From NCBI GenBank assembly GCA_964461335.1, contig CAYWTY010000003.1:1-59360 (forward strand): 59,360 bases of DNA, given 5' to 3'. Below, one piece after another: positions 18,336-25,876 of this stretch. Within the stretch, counting starts at the first letter, position 1. Every line of letters begins with the position of its first letter. Under the pieces are notes generated by a model. The model saw only the letters and a list, made by a program, of their open reading frames with translations. It did no database searches and had not been told where the DNA came from. The position numbers and the translations under genes are program-made. This DNA is from JAKJBL01 sp964461335. GTDB taxonomy: Bacteria > Bacillota > Clostridia > Christensenellales > CAG-138.

Positions 18336-18846
18336 AAGCACCTACACCCATAGTCGCTAACAAACTTACAAAGGCAGCAGCAATAAGCGAAACCGCTGTG
18401 CCAATTGCAAGACCTTTTGCAGCGCCTACAACATGATGCCACGGGTTTCTATATTCTTTATCCATGTTTTCAGTACCGGGTATCCGAACACGCTTTGAAT
18501 GGCAAAACCAAAATAAATCAAGCACAAACAAGTCATAAAGGTTTAAGAAAGCAAACATCGTGAACACATATAAAAACGCTGAAATAAAATCGTGATAACC
18601 GGCAAAATACGCAAGTGCGCCGAAAATCGGGCAGATTAGAGTAGCCACAGCAGCTTTCTTTACAACATTCCCTTTGACCCGATTTTTATATACGCAGTTA
18701 GCATACTGCGGCAGGCTTTTCACGCGCTCTCGAATTTCAGGAGGGTAGGAGGCAATTTGCGAAAAAGGGTCTTTTATTTGTGCGGGTATTATAAGTAGAG
18801 TGAAGATGATGCAAAGTACTACGCATTCAACTATCCACATCAGCAT
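18334..18846 (-). CDS. Small integral membrane protein of unknown function
   Basis: 170 residues from the ATG at 18846, chosen because AAGGGTGG lies just upstream; a longer frame to 18888 has no ribosome binding site. Four hydrophobic stretches are visible: WIVECVVLCIIFTLLII near residue 3, a segment near 70-88, a long aromatic one (FLYVFTMFAFLNLYDLFVLDLFW) near 93-120, and a Gly/Ala-rich C-terminal one. A charged soluble loop lies between the first two. I do not recognise a characterised family. It is convergent with the peroxiredoxin gene. Confidence 0.7.
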   Translation of the reverse strand: MLMWIVECVVLCIIFTLLIIPAQIKDPFSQIASYPPEIRERVKSLPQYANCVYKNRVKGNVVKKAAVATLICPIFGALAYFAGYHDFISAFLYVFTMFAFLNLYDLFVLDLFWFCHSKRVRIPGTENMDKEYRNPWHHVVGAAKGLAIGTAVSLIAAAFVSLLATMGVGA

Positions 18847-19080
18847 ATTTTTGTTCCACCCTTTTAGATTATATGTAGTACACCACATCGCAAATTTCCT
18901 ACAATGGGTTTGCTACCCATGTGTACTAAACATCTTGATAAATAAGGGTTTTCGGCATACTTATTCATTTACCCTTGTTATCAATACTACGCACTCAACG
19001 TGTAATAGTAAGGCCATTTAGGAAACATGTCCAAAAACAGCGAAAACGCCTTATTTAATAGGCCTTTTCAAGCACCGCCT

Positions 19081-19123
19081 AAAAACCTATTTCAAATTTG
19101 TGATTTCTCCTATGTAGGTTTTT
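19081..19123 (-). terminator. Terminator downstream of the small lipoprotein gene
   Basis: AAAAACCTA at 19081-19089 and TAGGTTTTT at 19115-19123 form a nine-base stem with A and T tails, so it could act on either strand. It lies 30 bp beyond the lipoprotein stop. The rest of the 18847-19152 gap is AT-rich and contains an imperfect inverted repeat at about 18930-18983, but no gene. Confidence 0.5.
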
Positions 19124-19152
19124 TCACTTCTTCAAGCAAAACGATATTCCGA

Positions 19153-19554
19153 TTAATACCCATGGTCAACATGTTGCCATTTACCGCCATTTGTTCTTAC
19201 CAAAATCCAATTCCAATTGTCGTATGTGCTATTAGGGTTTAAGGAACCGTCTCCGCCTCTCGAGTCAACATCAAAAGTAGATAGTAAAACTATGACTTCA
19301 TCTGCATCACTTCTATCTGCCCAATCTTGATAAGCCTTGGAAGTTTCGTCACCAGCATAATAGATTTCTTTTAGCGTACAGCCCTTCCAATCTTTATCAA
19401 ACTCTTTTTTAATAGTTTCAATAGCGGATTTAATATCATCAGATGTATATATCTTAGATTTTACATCTACCACATTGACATTCTTAATATTACCTCCACA
19501 AGAAGTTAAGGTAAATATAGTTATTGCACATACAAAAAAAGCTATTTTCTTCAT
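19153..19554 (-). CDS. Small putative lipoprotein
   Basis: 133 residues with a type II signal peptide: KKIAFFVCAITIFTLTSCGG, lipobox LTSC with Cys 19. The mature part has an acidic, Asp/Lys-rich region and ends with a motif WNWILVRTNGGKWQHVDHGY. That kind of ending occurs in small clostridial lipoproteins, but no function is known to me. The ribosome binding site is GAGGAAAG before the ATG. Codon use is noticeably more AT-rich than in flanking genes, suggesting acquisition or relaxed selection. It follows the short membrane ORF at 19603-19770 by 48 bp and is probably co-transcribed with it. Confidence 0.7.
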   Translation of the reverse strand: MKKIAFFVCAITIFTLTSCGGNIKNVNVVDVKSKIYTSDDIKSAIETIKKEFDKDWKGCTLKEIYYAGDETSKAYQDWADRSDADEVIVLLSTFDVDSRGGDGSLNPNSTYDNWNWILVRTNGGKWQHVDHGY

Positions 19555-19602
19555 TTTACTTTCCTCAATATTAATTATTGTTTTTTCTTTGCTCTATATT
19601 TA

Positions 19603-19770
19603 CTATTCTTCTTTTGGTTCCCGTCTTTCTTCTTTACAACATAGCCTATCACAGTACCGCTTGTTTGTGCGGTGGATTGTTTTTTTTAGGCCGCTGCGCC
19701 TAGGGAGCAGCATAAGCCCAATGCCACAAAAAACAGCACCAAAAGCTATCTCCACTAGCTTTTGCTCCAT
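19603..19770 (-). CDS. Short membrane ORF, probably frameshifted
   Basis: A 55-residue frame with a good ribosome binding site (AGGGGGTAAACC before the ATG) and one membrane segment (IAFGAVFCGIGLMLL). After a run of eight A at 19680-19687 the frame becomes unlikely, with many Cys and Arg. If one A were absent the protein would instead continue QSTAQTSGTVIGYVVKKKDG and end 60-70 residues long. That resembles the start of DUF3592-type proteins (membrane helix then G-T-V-x-G/D). Either a truncated relic or a homopolymer error. It precedes the small lipoprotein gene. Confidence 0.45.
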   Translation of the reverse strand: MEQKLVEIAFGAVFCGIGLMLLPRRSGLKKTIHRTNKRYCDRLCCKEERREPKEE

Positions 19771-19791
19771 GGTTTACCCCCTAAAAAGGTT

Positions 19792-19831
19792 TTCCCGCAG
19801 TCTGGCGCATTTGCGTACCAGACTGCGGGAA
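19792..19831 (-). terminator. Strong hairpin after the Tyr/Asp-rich lipoprotein gene
   Basis: A perfect 14-base stem (TTCCCGCAGTCTGG at 19792-19805 with its complement at 19818-19831) and a 12-base loop lie 22 bp beyond the stop codon. On the minus strand it is followed by AAAACCTTTTTAG, so termination would be moderate and some readthrough into the next short ORF is likely. Confidence 0.7.
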
Positions 19832-19852
19832 GCTCGAAGCCTTTTTTCGTTT

Positions 19853-20908
19853 TTACCACTCACCATCGTCGTAGTCGTAATAGTCGTAATCATCGCTGTA
19901 ATAGTCGCCCGGGTCACCTTGGTCACCAGCATCGAAATAATCGTCTGCATCAAAGTACCCATCGTCTGCATACTCGTATTCGTAAGCATCATAGGTTTCC
20001 CAGTAATCGTTGTATTCTTGATAATAGTCGTAATCGTAGTAATCCGAATATTCGTCGTAGAATCCCCAATCATTGTATTCGTCCCAGCCCCAGTCCCAAT
20101 AGGCGTCTGGGTCGCTGTAATAATCCCAGTCCGGTTCAAAATACCAATATGGAAATTCGCCGTAATTGCTTCCGTCATCCCACCAGGAATAGTAATAATA
20201 GGGCAGATATACCCACTCTTTAACGGTTTTGGATTTACTCTTTGGCGAAGGCCTCGCCTCTGGGTACTTGCTCGTATAAACCGCAGTTTGCGATGAACGG
20301 CTCACCTGTGCTGGCCGCAACACGTTGAGGCTGTTGAATACATTGGTAATCAGAAGCCCTTCCTCGTTAGTTATATTCGGGTCGAGCATTAAGGTAAGCA
20401 CATAGCAGGACTGGTTGATGATAGCTGCGGCCTGAAGCCCTGCCACAGTACCCTGCTCCTGCTCTGCAGTATAAGTGCAGGATTTTGAGAGTGCGCCAAA
20501 GAGCACGCCCTGGCTAAACTCCGATACCTGCACATTCGGGAAAGTGTTCGTAAGCGCCATAAGCGCGAGGTTGCACCCTGCAGTAAGGTTTTGGATGCCC
20601 GGGAATAGCGAAAGGATGAGCGCTGCATTGCCCGGCGCACTCATCACAGCTACATTGGCACCATCTTCCGTGACCTCACAATCGCCGTTTACGAGCATCT
20701 CGAGCATAAATTTCGAGTTGGTATACACCTCGTTCACTACTGTGCTTACATGCGCTGGCTCGGGCGTGTTCTTTGCAGGCACTGGCGCTGCAGCCTCTTC
20801 GCGCGCATTCGCTTCCTTTTTGCCGCAGCCGAATAACGCAGTTGCCATGCATAGCGCCATCGCCAACGCAAGCAACCGAATGCACCATTGTTTTCGTGTG
20901 AGTTCCAA
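19853..20908 (-). CDS. Lipoprotein with an extreme Tyr/Asp-rich C-terminal tail
   Basis: 351 residues from a TTG codon preceded by GGGGGAGGG at good spacing; an in-frame ATG 39 bases upstream lacks a ribosome binding site. The signal peptide ends in lipobox LFGC (LALAMALCMATALFGCGKK). Next is a low-complexity Ala/Pro/Glu linker, then a soluble domain of about 150 residues of unknown family (contains AVMSAPGNAALILSLFPGIQ). The last 118 residues contain by my count 33 Tyr, 30 Asp, 10 Trp and 9 Glu, with no Lys or Arg. It would be anchored on the outer face of the membrane with a strongly acidic, aromatic tail reaching into the wall. No known family matches the tail. Confidence 0.8.
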   Translation of the reverse strand: MELTRKQWCIRLLALAMALCMATALFGCGKKEANAREEAAAPVPAKNTPEPAHVSTVVNEVYTNSKFMLEMLVNGDCEVTEDGANVAVMSAPGNAALILSLFPGIQNLTAGCNLALMALTNTFPNVQVSEFSQGVLFGALSKSCTYTAEQEQGTVAGLQAAAIINQSCYVLTLMLDPNITNEEGLLITNVFNSLNVLRPAQVSRSSQTAVYTSKYPEARPSPKSKSKTVKEWVYLPYYYYSWWDDGSNYGEFPYWYFEPDWDYYSDPDAYWDWGWDEYNDWGFYDEYSDYYDYDYYQEYNDYWETYDAYEYEYADDGYFDADDYFDAGDQGDPGDYYSDDYDYYDYDDGEW

Positions 20909-21187
20909 AAGTATCCCTCCCCCATTTATTGGAATTAGGTATTTCATAATAGTAGCATATGGAAAGCAGAAACGACAGTAGCTATTAATAATATGTTTAT
21001 TTTTGGGGTCGAATTTCGGCTATCGGCATTATTTGTGAAGTAACGCAGGCAAAGTGTATGAAGGCGTGATTAGCTCATGCAAAAAAAGCGAGTCCTTTTG
21101 CTAAAAGAGGAGCAGCGACGAAACGCGTGATAGGTAGATTTTATGCAATAAAAAATCGCAGCTAAACTTTGTGAAGTATGCGGCGAC

Positions 21188-21207
21188 TTGGCGCGCCCTG
21201 AGGGATT
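21188..21207 (-). repeat. Direct repeat of the tRNA-Arg 3' end (att-like)
   Basis: The 20 bases TTGGCGCGCCCTGAGGGATT occur here and at 21364-21383, where they are the T-stem to CCA end of tRNA-Arg. The spacing is 176 bp. A duplicated tRNA 3' end is the usual footprint of site-specific integration, but no integrase gene lies between the copies. Confidence 0.7.
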
Positions 21208-21315
21208 TGCCGGCTGCACAGGGGCAGTGCCGCCGCCAGCCCGGGGTGCTGAAAAACCATTCACTGGATGCTTTTTCGCCTGCAGATGGCAGGCCGCACC
21301 CGTCGAATCCCTCAG
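21198..21315. repeat. 118-bp multi-hairpin palindromic element behind tRNA-Arg
   Basis: Bounded by CTGAGGGATT (21198-21207) and its exact complement AATCCCTCAG (21306-21315). Inside, on the minus strand, nested hairpins are visible: GGGTGC/GCACCC, GCCTGC-CATCT-GCAGGC, GAAAAA/TTTTTC and GGCTG/CAGCC. It has no open reading frame. It looks like a miniature repeat element or a structured RNA; one arm (21303-21315) also matches the tRNA T-arm in inverted orientation. Confidence 0.6.
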
Positions 21316-21327
21316 TCCCTTATCCAA

Positions 21328-21365
21328 AAAGCAACAGAGCAGGCATATACCTGCTCTGTTGCTTT
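21328..21365 (-). terminator. Rho-independent terminator of tRNA-Arg
   Basis: A perfect 16-base stem (AAAGCAACAGAGCAGG at 21328-21343 with its complement at 21350-21365) directly follows the CCA end on the minus strand and continues into a T run. Confidence 0.9.
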
Positions 21366-21441
21366 GGCGCGCCCTGAGGGATTCGAACCCCCGACCTTCT
21401 GGTCCGTAGCCAAACGCTCTATCCAGCTGAGCCAAGGGCGC
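21365..21441 (-). tRNA. tRNA-Arg (anticodon ACG)
   Basis: On the minus strand the acceptor GCGCCCT pairs with AGGGCGC. The D arm reads GGCTCAGCTGGATAGAGC. The anticodon stem TTTGG/CCAGA encloses loop CTACGGA with anticodon ACG, and the T arm contains GGTTCGAATCC. The discriminator is G and CCA is encoded. A34 would be deaminated to inosine by TadA to read CGU, CGC and CGA. It has a perfect consensus promoter 22 bp upstream and a strong terminator. Confidence 0.97.
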
Positions 21442-21462
21442 AAAGCGTAAGTTGCGAAATTC

Positions 21463-21491
21463 ATTATAGCCAATAGGCAAAAACATGTCAA
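21463..21491 (-). promoter_or_regulatory. Consensus promoter of tRNA-Arg
   Basis: On the minus strand TTGACA and TATAAT are both perfect and separated by 17 bases, with the -10 ending 22 bp before the tRNA 5' end. This is the strongest promoter seen in the window. Confidence 0.9.
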
Positions 21492-21570
21492 GTATAGCAT
21501 TATTTTAGAATCGGCTTATCTGCTTACTGTTGTGGAGCTTATTTTAGGAGCTTAGCTTTTTACGGGGCGC

Positions 21571-22419
21571 TTAAAGCGTCTGCCTAAGCTTTTCATCCGG
21601 AAACTCAGCCTCAAAAACAAGTTCTGCAGGCCCGCTCATATAAATTGTGTCGTTTTCATCCCACTCAATAAAGAGCTTCCCTAAGGGCAGGTGCATATTG
21701 ACGTATCTATCGCACAGCCCGTTCAAGCTGCATAGCACAGCAGTTCCGCATGCGCCTGTGCCGCATGCAAGCGTAGGGCCTGCGCCCCGCTCCCAAATTC
21801 GCATAATAATGTTCTCTGTATCTATAACCTTAAAAAAGCTTACATTTGTACCCTCTGGGAAAAGTGCGTGCTTTTCAATTGCAGGGCCGTATGTTCTAAG
21901 GTCAAAGAGCGCAGGGTCAGCAACAGGCACAGCAGTAACAGGCACCCCTACACGCACAGACGAAAAGCTAAAGCTTTGCCCAAGCGCATTTAATGTGCCG
22001 TTTTGGCAAATGTTGCCTGCAACAGGGATTTCTTCGCAATTAAACTTCGGCTTGCCCATGTTTACGCGAACTGCCTCTACTTGCGCACTTTCATTTAAAA
22101 TAAGTTCGGGCAGCACAGGGCCGGAAAGCGTCTCAACATCAAATGCTTTTTTGCGTATAAGCCCTGCCTCATACACGTATTTTGCAAAAACGCGTATACC
22201 GTTTCCGCACATTTCAGCCTCAGAGCCATCAGCGTTAATTATACGCATCCTTAAAGCTGAACTTTTTGAGGGAAGTATTATAAGCAGCCCATCCGCACCA
22301 ACTCCTGTTTGCCTATGGCAAAGCACTTTTGCTGCATAATTATAGTCAAGCTCATTGTTGAAGCGGCCGTCAACAATTATAAAATCGTTTCCAAGCCCAT
22401 GCGCTTTTATAAAATGCAT
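21571..22419 (-). CDS. dapF: Diaminopimelate epimerase
   Basis: Converts LL- to meso-diaminopimelate in the lysine and peptidoglycan pathway; PLP-independent, using two cysteines. Both are visible: EMCGNGIR near residue 71 and the TLACGTGACG motif near residue 218. The start at 22419 is set by AAGGAGGCGGAT just before the ATG; the frame extends 14 codons further without a binding site. The length of 282 residues is normal. Its promoter probably uses the TATAAT at 22450-22455 (minus strand). It is divergent from the lipid kinase gene. meso-DAP is expected in the cell wall. Confidence 0.97.
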   Translation of the reverse strand: MHFIKAHGLGNDFIIVDGRFNNELDYNYAAKVLCHRQTGVGADGLLIILPSKSSALRMRIINADGSEAEMCGNGIRVFAKYVYEAGLIRKKAFDVETLSGPVLPELILNESAQVEAVRVNMGKPKFNCEEIPVAGNICQNGTLNALGQSFSFSSVRVGVPVTAVPVADPALFDLRTYGPAIEKHALFPEGTNVSFFKVIDTENIIMRIWERGAGPTLACGTGACGTAVLCSLNGLCDRYVNMHLPLGKLFIEWDENDTIYMSGPAELVFEAEFPDEKLRQTL

Positions 22420-22468
22420 ATCCGCCTCCTTAAAGCTATCTCCATCGCTATTATACTGCAAAGCAACG

Positions 22469-22497
22469 TTGCTTGCACAGCATTATTCTTATACTAT
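22469..22497 (+). promoter_or_regulatory. Promoter of the diacylglycerol kinase-like gene
   Basis: TTGCTT at 22469-22474 and TACTAT at 22492-22497 with a 17-base spacer, 58 bp before the start codon. It faces away from the dapF promoter. Confidence 0.5.
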
Positions 22498-22555
22498 ACA
22501 AATCCGCGACTTAGGGGTATCATATTCGTGATGATTCTTAAGGAGGCATATTGAA

Positions 22556-23434
22556 ATGCTTCATTTTATCTTTAACCCCATTGCAGGGCATGGAATCTCC
22601 CAAAAAAAGTTCAAACAAATGGAAGCGCTGTTAAAAGAGCGCGGCATTACATACACTGTCGGCTGCTCACAATACCCAGGCCATAGCCATGCTCTTACTC
22701 AAGAGGCGCTTGAAGCAGGCCATAAATGCATTGTGGCAGTAGGGGGGGATGGCACTGTTCGCGAGGTTGCGCATGAACTTATTGGCAAGGGTGTAACAAT
22801 GGGGATTTTCCCTTGCGGCACTGGCAACGACCTATCGCGCAGCCTTAACATACCACAGGATATAGAAGCTGCGCTTGAAATACTGCTTAATGGCAATGAA
22901 CACGAAATAGATGCAGCAGAGGCAAACGGCACCCTCTTTTTTAATGTAGGGGGGTTTGGCTTTGACGTTGATGTGCTTATAAACACAGAGCGCTTCAAAA
23001 AGCGGTTTAAGGGGCTTGCAGCATATATGCTTGGGCTTTTTAGCGCTTTGTGCGGGCTTAAGCTCAACGCTGTGCGCATAACTTCGCCTGAAGAAACCTT
23101 TGAGTGCAATGCGCTTTTAGTTGCCGCATGCAACGGCACCCACTTTGGCGGCGGCATGAATGTAGCGCCAAAGGCTGACCCTGCTGACGGGCTTCTTGAT
23201 ATTTGCATAATAAGCGATGTTACGCGGCTTACAGTAATTTCTGTGCTTTCAAAGTTCATAAAAGGGCGGCACCTGTCCCTGCCTATGGTAAAGTATTTTA
23301 AAACAACACAAATCAGCGTTGAAACCGAACGCCCGCTGCCGTTGCAGCTTGATGGGGAAGTTATCGGAAATACGCCTGTTACATTTAAGGTGCTCCCAAA
23401 AGCGCTAATAGTTAAGGCTGGCTGCAAGGCTTAA
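22556..23434 (+). CDS. Diacylglycerol/lipid kinase (DagK/YegS family)
   Basis: 292 residues. The N-terminal kinase catalytic domain starts FNPIAGHG and has the nucleotide-binding VGGDGTVREV motif near residues 62-71, followed by FPCGTGNDLSRSL near 85-97. The C-terminal half has the FNVGGFGFDVDV and CNGTHFGGGMNVAP blocks typical of DgkB/YegS lipid kinases. It probably phosphorylates diacylglycerol released during lipoteichoic acid synthesis, returning it to the phospholipid pool. AAGGAGG lies upstream of the ATG. It stands alone with its own promoter and terminator. Confidence 0.92.
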   Translation: MLHFIFNPIAGHGISQKKFKQMEALLKERGITYTVGCSQYPGHSHALTQEALEAGHKCIVAVGGDGTVREVAHELIGKGVTMGIFPCGTGNDLSRSLNIPQDIEAALEILLNGNEHEIDAAEANGTLFFNVGGFGFDVDVLINTERFKKRFKGLAAYMLGLFSALCGLKLNAVRITSPEETFECNALLVAACNGTHFGGGMNVAPKADPADGLLDICIISDVTRLTVISVLSKFIKGRHLSLPMVKYFKTTQISVETERPLPLQLDGEVIGNTPVTFKVLPKALIVKAGCKA

Positions 23435-23464
23435 GGTGCACTAAACCATAATTACAATCACTCT

Positions 23465-23507
23465 TTTAGGGAGTATAAATGCTTGTCGGGCATTTATACT
23501 CCCTAAA
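23465..23507. terminator. Bidirectional terminator
   Basis: A perfect 18-base stem (23465-23482 with 23490-23507) with T and A flanks, placed between two converging genes. It can end transcripts from both. Confidence 0.85.
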
Positions 23508-23526
23508 TTGCTTAGAGAAACACTAA

Positions 23527-25683
23527 CTAATTCTTTCGCACTCTTACCCAATAGCCGCCGCTTCGGGTGGGGATATATCTATGGAAGCCCTGTAAATGCC
23601 TTGGGGGTACAGGCTTAAACTCGCCTGGAACTGCAGTTATGCTAAAGGTGTCTCCGCCTATTCGCATAAAGCCCTCAAGATACGGCCCTTGGCCTTCCGG
23701 CCTTTCAACGCGTATCCATACAGAACCCGGGAACTGGCTTGGGAACGGGTTTGCAATGCGGCTTGGTAGATTGCGCCTGCTTCTGTTATAAACAGGCAGA
23801 GATTCTTCTTGAAAATTGTCACTTACAAGCGCATCCGCTTCCTTTGCCCAAGCTGAAGCAGCTCCTCTAAGCGGGCTGTTTAGGGTTTGCTCAGCCTCTG
23901 CTTCATTATTTGGGAAGAGCCTCTTTGCCTCCTCTAAAATGCGCTTTAGCGCTGTGCTGCTGTTTGAAGCAATCTCTTCGCTGCGCATTTGTGCAGTTGG
24001 AGCTTGTGCTGGGTTTTCCTCCATGGGCTGCTCCATTTTATTCTGGGCTTCGTTTTTAAGCCTTTCAAGCTCGAGAATAGAAGCTTCCTTTGCTAAGCGC
24101 AGGCATTCTGGCAGGGAGCCTTCTCTATTGCCCTGCTGGCTATTTTGGTTATTGCTGTCGCCAATATTGTTTTCGCGCCTTTTTGGCTGTTGTAGAGGCG
24201 CTTGTTGTACTGAGTTTGGGAAACCGCTTTGCTGCGCTTTGTTATTATTTGCTTCATTCACCCCTTGTGGCTGGGCTTGGGGCTGAGTTTTAGGTTGCTC
24301 CATAGAAGCAAATGGTTTTGCTGCGCTTTGCTCTAAAGGCATTGGCGCAGGCGTAGATGCAGGCGGCTGCGTAGGTGTAGGCTGTGAAACGGGCACACGT
24401 GTACGCATAGGTATAGGTGGCGGCATAGGTATTGGCGTATGGAAGGGTACAGGCGGCAGCATTGGTATTGGAGTTTGGAAGGGTACAGGCGGTGGCGTAG
24501 GTAAAGGTTGTGGAACAGGTGCAGGTTGTTGTTCTGGTAAAGGTTGTGGAATAGGTGCATGTTGTTGTGCAGGTAAAGGTTGTGGAATTGGTTGAGGTTG
24601 TTGTTCTGGAATAGGTGCAGGTGGAGGCGTGGGTGTTGATGCAGGCGTTGGCGCAGGCTGAGCCCCTATTCCCTGTTGGCCGGGAGTACCTGTTTGTTCA
24701 AATTCAATAACAGGCGGCAAAAACGGGAATGCGGGCTGTTCCATCATGCCCGGCGAGCCCAAGGGGCATGAGGTTCCCTGTTGCTGCTCTTCTTGCGCTT
24801 TGAAGGCATATGCACGAACTTCAAATGATGGCACCTCCTGTTGGTTAGGTGGGGGCAGGGGGTGCATATTAAATATTTGGCCTCGTGGAGGCGTCTCGGG
24901 CTTATGTTCGGGTTCTGCTTCTTCTTGTGCAATAGGCTTTTTAGGCATTTCGCGTTCACTAAGCGGCTTTTGCTCAGAGTAGTGTTTTTGGAGTATGTGC
25001 TCGTCAAACAGCTCCCCTATGGGGAATGCATCTTTAGGCTTTTCCCTAAAGCCGGGCTTTGGCTGAACATCTGCTGTTCCTTCGTCAGCTCTTTTCGCGA
25101 TGTGTTGCTCTGGGGTTTTATTCTGCGCAGCTACTGTGTTTTGCTGCGCTCTGCCAGGCATATGCAACTCTTCATTTTGTTGCCTGGGCTGTGCAGGGCG
25201 TGCAGCTGCAGGTACGTTTGGCACAGGCTGTGTCTCTAAGACAGCTTGTGCTTTTGGCGTGCTTGCATTTAAGCGGGCGCCTGTTGCCTCGGGCGTAACC
25301 TCTAGCTTGGGCATAGGGCCGGGAGGCGCTGCTTTTGCGCCAGGCGAACCTTCTAAAGTATTCCCAAAGCATAAGCGCAGGCGTACCATAGCAGCTTCGA
25401 ACTCCTCCTCATTACTCCTAACAGGCCCGCAGCAAACGCATACGCCCTGCGCATTCATTGCTGCAATGCCATAGAGAATTTCTCCGCTGTGGTGGGGGGC
25501 CTTCCCATCGATTACTCCATGCAGCCCATCGCTTGTAAGTAGAAACAGGTCGAGTTCCGGCCGTTCTTGGCCGCTCCAGCGTACATCTACTTCCGAAAAG
25601 CTGTTGACGGAGCGCACGCGAGCTATTGCGCAATGCGAGCCATCAGGTGCAAACATCGGAATCATTGTTACCATTTGTTCCAT
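23527..25683 (-). CDS. Large Pro/Gln-rich protein of unknown function
   Basis: 718 residues with three parts. An N-terminal globular domain of about 110 residues has a CVCCGPV cysteine cluster. A long disordered centre (about 115-650) is rich in Pro, Gln, Ala and Glu, with repeats such as PIPQPLPEQQ and PFQTPIPM near residues 365-430. A compact C-terminal domain of about 70 residues (SVWIRVERPEG ... GYWVRVRKN) closes it. No signal peptide or membrane helix is visible, so it should be cytoplasmic or a spore/coat-type structural protein. The conserved-looking ends joined by a linker suggest an adaptor. GGAGGTAGGCA precedes the ATG. It is divergent from dnaD. I do not recognise the family. Confidence 0.75.
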   Translation of the reverse strand: MEQMVTMIPMFAPDGSHCAIARVRSVNSFSEVDVRWSGQERPELDLFLLTSDGLHGVIDGKAPHHSGEILYGIAAMNAQGVCVCCGPVRSNEEEFEAAMVRLRLCFGNTLEGSPGAKAAPPGPMPKLEVTPEATGARLNASTPKAQAVLETQPVPNVPAAARPAQPRQQNEELHMPGRAQQNTVAAQNKTPEQHIAKRADEGTADVQPKPGFREKPKDAFPIGELFDEHILQKHYSEQKPLSEREMPKKPIAQEEAEPEHKPETPPRGQIFNMHPLPPPNQQEVPSFEVRAYAFKAQEEQQQGTSCPLGSPGMMEQPAFPFLPPVIEFEQTGTPGQQGIGAQPAPTPASTPTPPPAPIPEQQPQPIPQPLPAQQHAPIPQPLPEQQPAPVPQPLPTPPPVPFQTPIPMLPPVPFHTPIPMPPPIPMRTRVPVSQPTPTQPPASTPAPMPLEQSAAKPFASMEQPKTQPQAQPQGVNEANNNKAQQSGFPNSVQQAPLQQPKRRENNIGDSNNQNSQQGNREGSLPECLRLAKEASILELERLKNEAQNKMEQPMEENPAQAPTAQMRSEEIASNSSTALKRILEEAKRLFPNNEAEAEQTLNSPLRGAASAWAKEADALVSDNFQEESLPVYNRSRRNLPSRIANPFPSQFPGSVWIRVERPEGQGPYLEGFMRIGGDTFSITAVPGEFKPVPPRHLQGFHRYIPTRSGGYWVRVRKN

Positions 25684-25838
25684 TGCCTACCTCCTTATGC
25701 CGCGTTTTGCGTATTGCCCTGCAATGCGTTTAATGCGGCAAAAATTGCTTTCCCTACATATATATGCGCATTTGTTGCTTGTGACGCTAAATTTTCACAC
25801 ACGTTGTGCGCATGTGCAATGCAAGCGCTCCTTTGCTG

Positions 25839-25847
25839 TGTTATAAT
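25839..25847 (+). promoter_or_regulatory. Extended -10 promoter of the dnaD operon
   Basis: TGTTATAAT is a TGn-TATAAT extended -10 element 29 bp before the dnaD start codon. The -35 region is poor. The 25684-25876 gap otherwise holds only the two divergent upstream regions. Confidence 0.5.
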
Positions 25848-25876
25848 AAATTCGCAACAAAAAAAGGAGATGAGCT

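Noticed and set aside
19475..20296. 273-residue open frame opposite the Tyr/Asp-rich lipoprotein, rich in Ile and Val
   Set aside because: It is the antisense shadow of Tyr/Asp codons (GTA/GTC/ATA read on the other strand), has no ribosome binding site, and crosses two genes and a terminator.
21070..21500. Several short open frames across the tRNA-Arg region
   Set aside because: They read through the tRNA, its terminator and the palindromic element; none has a protein-like composition or binding site.
24330..24620. CRISPR-like repeats in the Pro/Gln-rich gene
   Set aside because: The repeats are in-frame codons for Pro-Gln-Pro runs without uniform spacers; there is no cas gene in the window.
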